64,000 bases of DNA, taken from the NCBI GenBank assembly GCA_023091665.1, contig JALJCQ010000019.1:558001-622000 (forward strand), written 5' to 3'. Positions 34,301 through 42,808 of the stretch are shown one piece after another. How positions within the stretch are numbered: the first letter of the stretch is position 1; the number at the start of each line of letters is the position of its first letter. The position numbers and the translations under genes were made by a program. Below the pieces are notes generated by a model that saw nothing but the letters and a program-made list of their open reading frames with translations, was not told where the DNA came from and searched no databases. The DNA comes from Pythium myriotylum (Eukaryota; Oomycota; Peronosporomycetes; Pythiales; Pythiaceae).

Positions 34301-34742
34301 CGGCCGTGAAGAAGCGCGGCCGCGAGCACGCGTGGCGCCAGAGCGTGATGCTCGCCGTGCACACGCTCTGCACGAAGGCCTCGCGCGCCGCGAGCTCTTC
34401 CTTGTGGACCTCGAGCGCGTAGAGCTGCTGGAGCTGCTCCATGTGGACATGCAGGTGCTTGAGCCGGTCGCCTCCGGACGGGAGGACGTCCGCGAGTGCG
34501 GACGACCGCGCGGACAGCGGCCGCGGCCGCGGACGCACTCTGGCCGCGTCCGCATAGTGGACGCTGCGTGCGGACCGCCGACGCGCCGGGCCCACGACGC
34601 TCAGTGCGGCCGCCGTGTGGACGGACGAGCCGCGACGACGGCCGCGGTCGTCGTGCGACGACGAAGTGAGGCTGAGGACGTCCGAGTCGACGCTGCGGCC
34701 GCTGAGACTAACCGAGTCGTCGCTGGGATAGTCGGCGCTCAT
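25332..34742 (-). CDS. Giant GAF-like repeat and coiled-coil protein, 3136 residues
   Basis: A single uninterrupted 9.4 kb frame encodes 3136 residues with no signal peptide or membrane helix. The first about 90 residues are Ser/Arg-rich. From about 100 to 2700, blocks of roughly 250-330 residues alternate a short helical linker with a domain that looks like GAF (for example an APILLSPQGSQTSFLVMSM-type strand, then F..HQDFVMEL and a final helix), so there seem to be about eight degenerate GAF-like modules. Residues about 2760-2930 form a long coiled coil, followed by an Ala/Gln repeat (AQAQAQAQVQSQ) and a Gln/Arg-rich stretch. GAF domains bind small ligands or mediate dimers; which applies here cannot be told. 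It lies next to two flagella-like genes, so a zoospore structural or signalling role is possible. Confidence 0.7.
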   Translation of the reverse strand: MSADYPSDDSVSLSGRSVDSDVLSLTSSSHDDRGRRRGSSVHTAAALSVVGPARRRSARSVHYADAARVRPRPRPLSARSSALADVLPSGGDRLKHLHVHMEQLQQLYALEVHKEELAAREAFVQSVCTASITLWRHACSRPRFFTAVKALATQYLPAADARLFEVEGQRLVRPDGRSADEGSGVAGHALLAVARPPADDDERSSEDDAPPRSWLDRHADCFAPSSNDHVVVVIPLERVYRDSGFDPEIDLAIRRKDLLGSTHLQLLVLVMRDSQQRAVGVLEALVSTKNAVKLDFLDVFASLLAAALEARKSICRPTTGGAIRVHIVRDEDVEDTAEGEKPMASVMEIAPGVKMVVEGGGSAQSQENDLPLVKAFQQPMAELYAQATAWQQCAEVIERICRSERQFWSDVVALATESVASANSSVKTLRSGFRAALARLIELRGDSVDARVLFQGESLEDYTIENATVADEIGLSIEGQFGAMEHAILTGEVFESTQFVRAIPVRVGHISAAVLAVSHDVGDEHEGARNQILLIARKGLETLLSAESLLNDRCERDRDLSELREVMDQTEYQKREAEFVLSLTDEMMELQSFEELAVFVNSLVLEPKSSRSPRIRLFVAEYGGESSEGSTTVSSIWTTNSDNLRVQVYDPARLSSPRTGSPQRFRGGMAAFILDSGEPLCYTQHHQAYDLQLRQIFASPNHKRGYYYAAPLRCGDLVRAIVEYSFASENEQQQFAKSTFAATLTSTLGGSIRVLDALSSKDNSHVQVLADREESYSQSWLRWSKFMHASHAPCDTSGRSDVSEWKTKMTSAILDLVPAATHANLLLDLIEDDRSLLARVKEELRVSSTSHALNIHNQVLLRAVRIVPLRKMGYLVLARSSACDEEGDKIFNLDVDKYGGLVCEALAVNLLLSRAQQSVQDLSETISILKEDLSGEQHNRKLTARQIRQDAVLFRVSNILDDHSSFQLPMEVAKKVVLEICREKGIRVCLLIFDEEAGDWSSIRQDEYAPSNNFDAKSVEGALNDLNTPMTYKAPFTGAVPDIVKRLWPGVLDQSTSELWIAPILLSPQGSQTSFLVMSMAEENSMECFSGHQDFVMELTKCIGRVFAMNRLHQTSQELQGRLEEVAGEVDTGRKDLLRVTTSRSHVAAMRRAIFSRLWTLERPQQIDEAHLSEVHSQLISDLEHHTVQQVSAALKNYDYHYDVDVCMMCHEQDDRGTDAYKVSSVLSRWMTPTDISRVVRNGRRQGSKSGNDTMIENLGGPGDGVFVALWHIGSHVACAFVHLQHPIESAQSHEIESDIEEVLEQVLEVWLQVQNVISLNRRLLDMNNTSKELALLIESKSAELTRVSTAVGKSAEINQVLSSLSQQAEWNDTSAFNSSLLAAMEKINGYRLWVRKTEDVVTWVTSCDGKAEIQPRGWSPNDDHVKIDADSECVAIVEVRDGAEGRLDELEIIASVCRNAFTTYRVSEKLREAQAATIANAAKEEAREETEVRQRAEVMDHWRSMDHLLRSKPCHEEELSHLQAEVEAMIVQTISDVLAVRVVKLDIDLEQHRIVRVKESSTKKEEHGSETYHRLATLLKLWSPSGAAHAAILSIEEDESHIVRRLFPSSHDLNATIVMVAVRVDSTSFDSSLHEAISFVLIVGLVEVCNIVTQAFEMDARLIATAIERAKEFDLSHRRAREAEMSLIAAQEDCALAQQWIEFAQSCDDHAKRLVASAFQAISKQTIANPWDVVATEAESFTNTACGCEYIELYSFVVDPIGDGRQLIPLATHGASLSPTARSRAFTTELLALVNESTSAEDVLEIESTSTGNRIVRLIRDVGDAHTVGVLVVYWSGDCDVSDATLEAVNAVVCPWLGVVFSILRLNDTNRISLDASNSQIEELMHAKSAIELECLDIKKSLSQAESRNASLQGTIQFAIELLTLFTKQSETVRNIGNRGSAWTSLGADLTSLDDIRGVLICDAPAGQDILLRSSTLSNMEDDIICQAIRARKATDVGVSHRCITTRSAQELRVSFHSEFRRVRVVCLDWESCQFLLVVFQSDTRTSHQHIAFLDWFVDMSVALTRHRLAELEKMEMHTELTSALEASLEDLRGRLQHETGIAEASNQRIEQLEALRLQLGRDLVGHEIWNGLDKITLASVSTVPTKKLVGMWRFLEDLAETRLRRALFREAVTVQLYGVVQHSSTKNSFVFSLPSQGKSEPQRSATKGFFCVAFSSLEQRREWRKMTECIVSRRPVPLVARVESGTCVFPILAYKSRIIANYSDERHDEEGYEDFKKLTGVVVGVLVLKIKAGRTQGSETCGLLSTPLIQSFVDDLAPRVEWIGRAVDKKQQSGNMTHNLRREVSGDGKSFQALISNANVQPGRSKSFDSMDGTHANAKSLLHTVTTRHSNPHGEEASLNYHSSSENPSNQDQDDECDNEVDSEDERAAEQAHDRMRAAISAGVMEFSLRVQSLHNTSEDYKATSDSLRHLVARDLKSVWTMRGDSRKKGLDACELFFLVNRSVRDQLHADLTPASAPHWLLDVVQGFSRNQQVTVGLCTWKQDASHWVVTEPVLQPNQNPVIMMLALTGSSSLSTVFDSTDERLYFPWLLQTISIEVGGILEAHYRARAQVEQASQNEKIATQHFAEARARYEELANRSKREQELNAVTLQLLHSPDERKLIQSALEIMRQWLGCTQVAFHVAPQTSSHHEAIGSQPAEPESGDRNRRQSGADMETVVRVRVSCQKGEDDRKMIGTLVARLTDEERNKLNQSSVCDDGSEWMMRQLDRLGDAVGTTWLVLRQRQSLQQATAALKASSEGIESQQEDMNTLRMENSRLQSTIDELREVVDHNQDVERHNDDLRVQLEQSTEQLEDLKQERSAMATQLKRYESQLIEVNSQLEHSIRAETQLMRLEEAHAVVQTREARLEKKLLKYKLQHKQLVSELTMRRDKDERDQAELMELRREVAVLKEKQQHATSTDASSVVTAVMQAQAHAQAQAQAQVQSQAMQLQHTQTESKQQQQRAQAAIQRRFFRQLQLQQQMQKRKQLDLAQELRQLAALEVQEMTRHNTKTSSRDYHAVSAKKKLADATSEIRDAAEAAEVHNLRQNPTWSRSSALDNVKQVPVSAAGSSKLRPLSITVGVRRSSAAGKECS

Positions 34743-34753
34743 GGTCGGCAGGC

Positions 34754-34797
34754 GGTTAGACGCTGGTTAGACGCTGGTTAGACGCTGGTTAGACGCG
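34754..34797. repeat. Four tandem copies of an 11-base unit
   Basis: GGTTAGACGCT occurs four times in a row (the last ends in G) just upstream of the ATG of the giant gene. A single related copy occurs near 36490, at the start of the second dispersed repeat, so the unit probably belongs to the end of that element. Confidence 0.85.
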
Positions 34798-35019
34798 AGC
34801 ATGGTGGGCTTGGTGGCGAGTTGGTGCCCATTCAAGGAAGTATGCAAGGCCGATACGGGGTACGGCTATACAATAACCGCTTTTAAGGGTTACGCTAGAG
34901 CGCATTCCGTACCAGTAATACGGTATATCGATACATGGCTGCATTGGCGACAAACCCAAATCAATTAATTTAGGTACTACGCAGAAGTACAAATCGGTCA
35001 TTTGAACACCCTCACAAAG

Positions 35020-35020
<1 letters not shown>
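34780..35020 (+). repeat. Dispersed repeat, copy 1
   Basis: From GACGCGAGCATGG through TTGGTGGCGAGTTGGTG, GGGTACGG, ACAAACCCAAAT and AATTTAGGTAC, this stretch matches 36486-36720 in the same order with many substitutions. It has no reading frame of note. It is probably a short non-coding mobile element. It lies upstream of both the giant gene and the PX-like gene. Confidence 0.65.

Positions 35021-35058
<38 letters not shown>
35021..35058. repeat. (CT)19 microsatellite
   Basis: Nineteen uninterrupted CT units at the end of dispersed repeat copy 1. The other copy has only a short CTCTCTCACTCTGCTC-like remnant there. Confidence 0.95.
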
Positions 35059-35061
<3 letters not shown>

Positions 35062-35439
35062 GCATGTTTGGTGTCGCACGGTGAAGCGTCTGCCTGTTTC
35101 TAAGCAATCGCGAGAATCGGCTCAACTAGATACCCGGGCTGTGTGAACCCCATCCAAAGACACAGTATCGACTTGGATTGGCTGCTGGGGTTTTGATTCG
35201 GCGCACCGCGTGATCACGCGACTCTCGACTCGTGACTGTCTCAGATGTCCCCAATCCACAACTCACTCCAATCGCCAGTCGCGCAAGTAAAGAAAGCCAC
35301 GTAGTCTCCTCATCCTGTACTTTGCAATCCGCAATCCTCAAACCACAATCTAATTCGCCCAACGATCAAGACCTGCACGCTTCGCTCCTCTCGTCGCCCC
35401 ACCACTACAAGAGCAAACCACAAGAGCTACGAAGACACC

Positions 35440-36171
35440 ATGAAACCCTTCACATCATGTCTCCGCTGGCGCGTATCGATGGACACGACTGTTCCTGCTC
35501 TAGATCCTACTACTGCTCCTACTACTGCCCATTCCCCATCGACTCTTCGGAGGCTCAAGAACAGCCTCGCAGACAAGTTGGAACGCCTTCGATCGCCCAG
35601 CAGCGACACCACGAGGTCGTCCGTCTCCAGCCAGTCTTTCGACGAAGACTGCCGCTCAAGCCCGCACGTGATTCCACTCGCACCCGAGCTGAGCCTCCTC
35701 AATCGAAGGACGCTACAGCGAATTGAGGCAGTTCGAATTCAGCATTCGATTCGGAAGCATGACCACCGATATTACGTACTTCACGTCTACCTCAAAAACT
35801 CCCGGACGCCCATTTATAAACGCGACCCAGACTACATGATCGAGGCGACGTACGCATCGTTCTTTACTCTTCACGACAGCGCGATCAAGTACGGACACAC
35901 TGAAGGGGCCGCTTGCCAAAATTGTTCTCGACGAGTAGAACTTTTGCGTGAGCATCGAGAATCCGTACACGACTTGAACCGCATCTTGAGGACGTCGACA
36001 GAGAAAGAGGCTCGACTAGAGATGCTCCTCCATTACCTCATCTGGCTCTCGTCGGACGATGAGCAAGTGCAATCAGACGTGTACTTGTACTGCGTTGGTT
36101 GCGAGAAGACGATGGAAGCAGTGGCCAAGTTTGTACGTCCGCAGTACGAATCCTCGACAGGCGTTCTTTAA
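35440..36171 (+). CDS. Small PX-like domain protein
   Basis: The 243-residue product has a Ser/Thr-rich N-terminus of about 95 residues and then a domain of about 130 residues. That domain begins HRYYVLHVYLKN, goes on through ATYASFFTLHDSAIKYGH, has a CQNC pair, and ends in a helical part with CVGC and AVAKFV. The strand-strand-(YxxFxxL) pattern followed by CxxC and a C-terminal F(V/L) helix is what I expect of the many small oomycete PX (phosphoinositide-binding) proteins, but the basic PX motif (RRYSDF) is not well kept, so the call is tentative. No signal peptide or membrane helix is seen. It is a single-exon gene between two direct copies of a dispersed repeat. Confidence 0.55.
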   Translation: MKPFTSCLRWRVSMDTTVPALDPTTAPTTAHSPSTLRRLKNSLADKLERLRSPSSDTTRSSVSSQSFDEDCRSSPHVIPLAPELSLLNRRTLQRIEAVRIQHSIRKHDHRYYVLHVYLKNSRTPIYKRDPDYMIEATYASFFTLHDSAIKYGHTEGAACQNCSRRVELLREHRESVHDLNRILRTSTEKEARLEMLLHYLIWLSSDDEQVQSDVYLYCVGCEKTMEAVAKFVRPQYESSTGVL

Positions 36172-36485
36172 TTAACTTTAGTAAATCAGTCAAGCTGACC
36201 CGCTTGCGTTCTCATCAAGATTCAAACTTCATTTCATACAGCGCAACCCAGCTCCAACCCATTGACTTATTGACTTTCCATTTCGTTTCATCTTTTGCTG
36301 ACCTGTCCCTGTCCTGTGGCCATGTGAGTTGACGTGTGTGGGAGAACCTGTCATCTGCTGTTGCAAGTTCGGGTAACCCAAACCGTAACCCCCAATCCGA
36401 AATGAGGCTCACGACGTCCGCAGTCATCGCTAGCGTCGTCGTCGCTGGCGCAGTCAGCGGTCATGGTCGGAGTTCGAGCAGAGAT
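36172..36485. other. Intergenic, 3' flank of the PX-like gene
   Basis: No gene, RNA or repeat was recognised; dispersed repeat copy 2 begins at its right end. Confidence 0.4.
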
Positions 36486-36730
36486 CGCTGTTAGACGCTG
36501 GTATGACGCGAGCATGGTGTCCTTGGTGGCGAGTTGGTGAATGCAAGCCCTCCACAGGGTACGGTTATGTAGTAACTGTGTACAGGGTTACACTGGAAGG
36601 TAGTGTACCAGTTACACGGTACATGGATATATTCGCTTGATGGCTTCATCGCAAACAAACCCAAATTGATTAATTTGGGTACCACACAAATACAAATTGA
36701 GCACACCAGAGCTTTCTCTCACTCTGCTCG
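36486..36730 (+). repeat. Dispersed repeat, copy 2
   Basis: It aligns with 34780-35020 over its length (GTTAGACGCTGG, GACGCGAGCATGG, TTGGTGGCGAGTTGGTG, GGGTTACACTGG, CAAACCCAAATTGATTAAT). It sits in the same orientation, 1.7 kb away, and abuts the 3' end of the frameshifted LRR/SH3-like gene. Confidence 0.65.
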
Positions 36731-36739
36731 CCGTCTCTG

Positions 36740-38955
36740 CTACTGGAAGCCCTGCACGACCACCGTTCGGACGCTTTTGGGCTGAGTCGAGCTCGCAAAT
36801 CGGAACACCAAGCCGAGAAGACTCGCGTCGAGCTCGCTGCTGACGTTTTTGGTCTTGGAGATCTGGTCCAACGAACTGAGAAACGCCAACTTGGCTCGGA
36901 GAGGAAGCGGAACGTGAACGAGCATGTCGGACGAAAACGGATCGTCGAGGATGCCCGACACGCAGTCTTCATCGGCTTCGTCGAGTTCGACCTCGACGTC
37001 CTCAACGATCGAGTCATTCAGCAGTGTCTGGTTGAGTTGCTGTGTTATTTCGGTCGGATCAAAGTCCTCGTCATTGCGAGGCCACGGCGAAACGCGGATT
37101 TGAAGGCTCCTCACGACTCTCTTGGCCATGATTTCTATCGCCTGGCGAACGATCACGGCCGGGTCTTCAACCCATTGGTTGATGTTGAGCTCCTTGACCT
37201 TGCAGGTTCCTGTGTTGTACGCCTCAACGAGTGGCGTCAGGTCCGCGATATGGTTGCGGACGAGATTGAGCACGCTGAGGTTCGGGCACGCACGCAAGAT
37301 CTGCTCGACATGATCGGGTCGAGACATGCCAGCTCCTGGAATGTGGAGAGCTTCGAGTGAATCCCCGATGGGTTCCAGCAGGCCGATGATTACGTCGAGG
37401 GCGCTATCCGAAGACGTGCTCTCCGTCAACATCCATGCAATGGACCGAACACGGCGGTTCGTGATGGCCTCACTCGCTGGAGCTACCTGAGTCGGAGCCT
37501 CGACTTCGCTGGCAATCGCAGTCGCCGGGATCCAGCTGGGCCTGCGCTGGGAACAGCAAGGGCAACCCAGTCACGCAGGCGTCGGATCACTTGGAACTGC
37601 ATCAGTTCGGCTTTCTCGCCTTCGTCTTCATCGCCGTCGTCGTCTTCAGCTCCACCCAACTCAGCAACGACCGTAGAGCGAGGTTGCGGCTGCGATCGAG
37701 CTTTGGTGCGAGGATGCACTGTCACGAAGACGCGCTTGTCGCTCGGCAATGGGATTTCGTCGTGAGGTGAGTCGCCGGACTTCGAATTCGAGAGCTTCTC
37801 AGCAAGTTTGCGGTCGAGCGGCGTGAGATCTGGAGCCGAGACGACGGCATTGAGCACTCGCTTGAACGTTTCGATCCACTCGGGCGTGAGAATTTTGCCG
37901 CTTGGAATCCCCACCGAAATGGACGACACTTGGCTGCTCGAGTCGCGGTGGAATAGCCCGAATGCGAGCCACGCTGCAGAGGCGACCGTGGACTTGGGGC
38001 CGAGCTTCCACTCGACGTGCTCGAGCGAGCTGTTGTAGCGCACCGCGGACTCGACGACGCCAGTCGAAGGAAACATCGCTTGCAGCTGGAGTTGCTTCAG
38101 TTGCGCTCCGCCGTTTTCATATTTTCGAGGCGCTGTCAAGTCGCGGAGACACAGCTGCAGAGACGACCGCTCGTAGTCCTGGAGGTTCCTGAACGCAATG
38201 CTCTCCACATGCATGTGTCGAGACCTTGTCAGGAGCTCTCCGAGACTGCGCAGCACCACACTGGGGATCTCACAGTTCATGTTGAAGAACAGCGCGACGA
38301 CTCGGAACTCAACGCTGACGACGTCGCCACGCGCCACGGCCGCCTCGTGGCGGCGCTGCTGCGTCTCACCAAACTGCTCGAGCATCTCGACGAGCTGGAA
38401 CAGAAACGCCGATGTGATCTGGCCGCTCCTGAAGCTGAACCCGAGCTCGACGACGTGGTGCACGGGCTTCGCCAACTGCCTCTCTTGGGCCTCGATCAAC
38501 TCTTTCACGACGTCTCGTTCCTGGAGATGGCTCCACAAGTCCTCATTTCTTTGCGAGACACCACCGAGCAGAGCCTGCAGCACGCTGAGCGCGGTCTCGG
38601 GAGCCGTGAATGGCAAGTTCACGTCGAAGAACACGCGGGGCAAGGCGACGCGGTCGCGATCGCCATCCGCAAACTCGCTCGACACCGCCTTCCAGCACTC
38701 GGCGTCCACGACATACACGCGTGCGAGCAGCTCGACTACGTGCATGCAATGCCTGAGTAGCGACGTGGGCACGTCACTGTCGGCGTCGCGGCACCAGAGC
38801 GAGGCGGCGAGCCAGCTACGGTTGCCGTCGATGCGAGCGCCGTCGAGGTTGTGAGGCTCCTGCGCTTCGAACGCACCGAGAACGTCGCTCGAGTCTTGCT
38901 CATGGCTGAGCGACTGCAGCTCGTTCCTGATCGCTGTCTCGAGCTCGCTGCTCAT
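36740..38955 (-). pseudogene. LRR-like protein with SH3-like segment, one frameshift
   Basis: Frame 38955-37483 gives the first about 490 residues and frame 37432-36740 the last about 230. Both match the intact protein at 55838-58018 along its length: VHHVVELGFSFRSGQI, ASAAWLAFGLFH, DEIPLPSDKRVFVTV, MQFQVIRRL.DWVALAVP, then HVEQIL.ACPNL and HVPLPLRAKLAFLS. The frame changes near 37535, just after the residues VALAVPSAGPA. One base less than expected restores the GW-type residue and the rest of the domain, and no splice sites are near. It is therefore a single-base deletion or sequence error in an otherwise open 2.2 kb gene. The middle part (RSQPQPRS ... WVALAVP) looks like a bacterial-type SH3 domain. 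Function is unknown. Confidence 0.7.
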
Positions 38956-39094
38956 GGTTCCTCTTGCGCACTGGCGAGTCAGTCAAACCACACGCCACCC
39001 GATTGGACATGGAGATGGACTCAACATTTGGAACTCTCCACCGAGGACAACCTCTCTGACTATTTTGTTTACAGATGCTTCTTTAGTCTACAAT

Positions 39095-40606
39095 TTACTG
39101 CGTCAAGTGGTCCGGCTTCGATCGCTGGTACTGCCGCAGTTGCTTGCTTGTGTATTTGTACGTTTGCTCGGCTTGTATCCGCAGAGCTGTCATTTGCCGC
39201 AGCAATCGCTCGCGGTCGTTTTCTCTTACTGGCACAGGCGTCACGAGCTCGACGTCGTCCTCGCTCTCGTCGGTCCCGTCGATCTCGACCGATTCGCAGT
39301 CCGATTCTGCTTCTGACTCGGAGTAGAGCGAGTTCACGTCCAGCGTCGGCGCGAGCTCGGTGAGTGTGAGAGGGTACTCGCTCTCGTCCGAGCTGTCGAG
39401 GTCCGAGAGCTCGAGTCGTGGCGACGTCGTTGATCCCGTGTCCGTGAACTCGTACGAGCTGTGCCACATCTCGGCGAAAGACGGGCCCTTGACGTACTCT
39501 TGTGCGGCGACGCTCGCGCTGTCGACATTGTGTTGGGCCTTGGAGACGCAGCCCAGGCAGACCTTGACGGAGCTCGGATAAATAGTGCCGGTCGAGTTCT
39601 TCAAGGCGAGTTCCCGGGTTGTAATGCATTTCGTGCACGCGGCAGACTGGCAGATCCCGCAGGAGCTAAGAGAACTGAGCGACGAAATGCCTCGCCCGCA
39701 GTGGAGGCAGCCCCACATTCCTTGGCGGACTTTGGCCACAGCGACCGGAGGCATGGACACCAAGTCGTCGTGTTCTTGGTTGTTCATCATCCACGCGAGC
39801 TTCTTGTTCAGTGCACAGGCCATCGCGCTGGACGAGGTGATCAGCGTGTTGACTGCCGACATCGTCGCGAGCTTGAGAGGCACGTGGCCGCCAGGGTTTG
39901 TCATGAGCAATGCGAACGCTTCGACGCTGTGAGCCGTTCGCTGGCGGAAGATCCAGCAGATCGACATGCGGCCACGCACGACGCGCTTGGATGAGTCCGA
40001 GGCGAGCTCGGGGACATCCACCGAGTGGTAGACGACGTAACCCACGCGCTCGACGCTGCCCTTGAGAGGAGCGTTAAGGAACCCGGAAGCCTCGACGTAC
40101 ACAAAGTCGCGCGACTTGACAAGCGACGTGCGCTGCGATGATCGCTTGGCCCACTTGAGCCCGCAGTACTGGAAGGGCTCTTTCGCTGTGGGCTGCATGA
40201 TGTCTTGGAGCACGCGATGGGCCGTGAGCCCGTCGTTGATCAGCACAGATCTCGCGGCCATTGACGCCGCTGTCGGCGCGACCGAGCCGTACATGATGTC
40301 ATCGACAGTTCCTGTGAGTGTTCCGATGCAGAGCACGTTCACGCTCGACGTCCACTGCGATTGGCTGAGTTGGTCCCCACTCTCGAAGCGGACACGACCT
40401 CGAGCGCGGAAGATCTTGAGTCCTTCGTGGCGCTTGATCAGGCGCCAGCTCTTGCTGCTCAATCGGCGGTCGCCGCTCTCGAGGAGCGCTGTGTATTGAT
40501 CCACTGTGTCGTGGACTCGCGACATTGCGAGCTGCTGATACTCGATGCAACGGTTCTCCGACAGCTTTTGCCGGAGAGCAGGCGCGGCCGCTCGAGCTGT
40601 AGACAT
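39095..40606 (-). CDS. START-domain protein with FYVE-like zinc finger
   Basis: The frame opens at 40783. I prefer the ATG at 40606 (MSTARAAAPALRQKL), which gives 503 residues. The N-terminal about 290 residues have the pattern of the large oomycete START-FYVE family (SWRLIKRHEGLKIFRARG, a long lipid-binding-like domain with GFLNAPLKGSVERVGYVVYHSVDVPEL in pieces, then SICWIFRQ). Near residue 300 comes a zinc-finger-like segment with CLHC, CGIC, CTKC and CLGC. The FYVE basic HHCR motif is missing, so it may not bind phosphoinositides in the usual way. The C-terminus is acidic (DESEDDVEL) and ends with a basic helical stretch. START domains bind lipids; a peripheral role at endomembranes is inferred. 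Confidence 0.75.
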   Translation of the reverse strand: MSTARAAAPALRQKLSENRCIEYQQLAMSRVHDTVDQYTALLESGDRRLSSKSWRLIKRHEGLKIFRARGRVRFESGDQLSQSQWTSSVNVLCIGTLTGTVDDIMYGSVAPTAASMAARSVLINDGLTAHRVLQDIMQPTAKEPFQYCGLKWAKRSSQRTSLVKSRDFVYVEASGFLNAPLKGSVERVGYVVYHSVDVPELASDSSKRVVRGRMSICWIFRQRTAHSVEAFALLMTNPGGHVPLKLATMSAVNTLITSSSAMACALNKKLAWMMNNQEHDDLVSMPPVAVAKVRQGMWGCLHCGRGISSLSSLSSCGICQSAACTKCITTRELALKNSTGTIYPSSVKVCLGCVSKAQHNVDSASVAAQEYVKGPSFAEMWHSSYEFTDTGSTTSPRLELSDLDSSDESEYPLTLTELAPTLDVNSLYSESEAESDCESVEIDGTDESEDDVELVTPVPVRENDRERLLRQMTALRIQAEQTYKYTSKQLRQYQRSKPDHLTQ

Positions 40607-42370
40607 CGGCGCTGTCGAAGAAGCAGATTCAAGAATGCTCCATGACAGAAGAGAAGAAAGCTTGACTGCTCCATGTCCGATGCCTGATGGACGCCACCAC
40701 GTTGATTGCAATGGATAACTCGAAAACGATGGATAAGCCAGTGTGTCTCGTGGGAATGCCGCACCAGATGGATCAGCTTTCATTGATCCCGTTCGACACT
40801 AACTATGTACAGCCTACTAGAAGTACAGTCAAGCTGCTGCCGCGAGCATCTGCAGCAAAGGTACCGGTATTTCGCTCGCGAGATGCCCAGAAAGAGAGCC
40901 CGCAGAATTCAACGAGGTGTTGGGTTGCTTTTGTCGAGTTGCTCACCGACAAAGTGATCGTATGATTGATCAGACGGGGCAAAAGTGTGTGCAGGAGTCA
41001 TCTGGTCTGTCTCACTGCCCTCTTTACGTGCCGACCCTCTCAGCTGGAGTGGACGGGTTCCTCCTTTTATTCTCAGGGTTGGGATAGGCCTTGGACGTAT
41101 TTTGTTTAAATGCAAATAGGAGTCGTCCGCTCAACGCAACTGCGCTCTCGCGTTGGAGTGTTTGCTTTGGCCACGCGAGAGGGCACAAGGTTGGCTGCTC
41201 TCAGCTCTGAGATACAGCGCAGTTACATGGGAGAAGGCTTACGTAGGAGAGCTCGTCTGAAAGACCACGAGTCGATTATGCTAGTATTGGATTGCGCTCG
41301 ATATCCGCGGCATACGGTCACAGGATCGCTCATCGATACCCACCATCAAGCGTGGCAGCCGCTATTTGGCTGCATAGGAGTCGGGGTTGATGGATTTCTT
41401 TCCGCCGTCTCCTGCTCTGGTCGAGTCCTTGTTGTTTGAGACTAAACAACCTCGCAACAAAGTGTCAAACATCCAGGTCTCGGTGGACTGTCGACACTGC
41501 CAGCGCGTATCCACGACGCACAGGCAGGCACCCTTCATTTTTACCAGGCCGTTCAGATTCTGGCACGACGAATGGACCGCCGAGCCCGTTACTACGATTG
41601 TCTTCTTTGAAGCATCTTCTTCCACAGGCGGCGACAGCCTCTCCTGTCATCATGACGCGACCGCCAACTGTCGCAGGGATTGGCTTCAGCCTGCCCACAT
41701 GACTAGAGCCTGTTCCCGATGCAGACGAGTGCGCGCAGGTGGTGATACCGTTACCGTCTATTCTGGCTGAAAAGCACCTCAACAGTTGTCAGCAGAGATC
41801 ACAACAAAGCGCGATCTGTTGACCTGGCTTCGGCTCGATGTCACGATTGATGGTTTAGCAGCACGAACTCGCTTTCATCAACTTGACGAGTAGCCATTAA
41901 TAATCAACCGGCTTGAAACGGACGATACTGTACGAGACCGACGTGGTGGCTGACACGTCAGCTCTGTATGTCCACAGACTTCCTCAGCCTTGCGAACCCT
42001 CGTGTGCTATCCAGAGAGCGAGTTTTTTTTTCGGACGAAACAATCACCGAGTCTTCGATGACTTTTATTTTCGTAGAGCCGCAACGTCAAAAAATGCTGT
42101 GGCTGGTGGCGACGCGCAACCGAAGCCATAGCTACACAGCCGGAAACTTGCCCTTTGGTGCTGACTCGGCAGTCATATGGCGGTTGTGAGTACATGGCTA
42201 CATCCGTACCCTTTTCATGGTACATGGCTACAGCTGAGGTAAGTCACACCGCACGTCATACCGGTCTTGTTCCTGACGGGTTCCGTCTTTATTGAGTACA
42301 GCGTCTGTATGCATCTTCGATGGTTGTCAAGTGTTACAATTGGGCGATGAGAACACGCTTGCTCATTCTA

Positions 42371-42417
42371 GATCTTGCAGAAGAAGCACTCGTAAGAAGT
42401 GCTTCTTCTGCAAGATC
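42371..42417. repeat. Perfect inverted repeat, 20-base arms
   Basis: Arms 42371-42390 and 42398-42417 are exact reverse complements around a 7-base loop. No T-run follows on either side and no gene ends here, so it is more likely a foldback or mobile-element end than a terminator. Confidence 0.85.
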
Positions 42418-42761
42418 AGCGGAAGTGATAGCTCGTCGACGCGAACGCGCAGTTATTCTCTCCAGGTGGAAGGGAGGCTCTTTCTCCTAAGCCAGACAGC
42501 GAAGTGATGTCTCGTGGTCAGCATCGCCACAAAGCCACGATCCTCCCAATGGCAAACACGATTTTGTTGGGCGAAGAACAGAAGCGACTGAGTTACATGA
42601 AGCGTTGGTGCCACATGAATTACTTTAGGACTCCAATTTGGGGTCTTCTCACACACAAGGAGTATAGCAGTCGCAGCCTCTTCTCCACTGGTATTTGGAA
42701 TGAGCCGACTGAGATGATGGCACTGACGTCAGATCAATTGTCTGGGGAGCGAGGTAGTGAA

Positions 42762-42808
42762 AGCCAGTTAACCACCAAACGGTTTTCTGGATTTGCGGTT
42801 AACTGGCT
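42762..42808. repeat. Short inverted repeat, 12-base arms
   Basis: AGCCAGTTAACC at 42762-42773 and its exact complement at 42797-42808 enclose 23 bases. It may be a small foldback like its neighbours. Confidence 0.7.
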
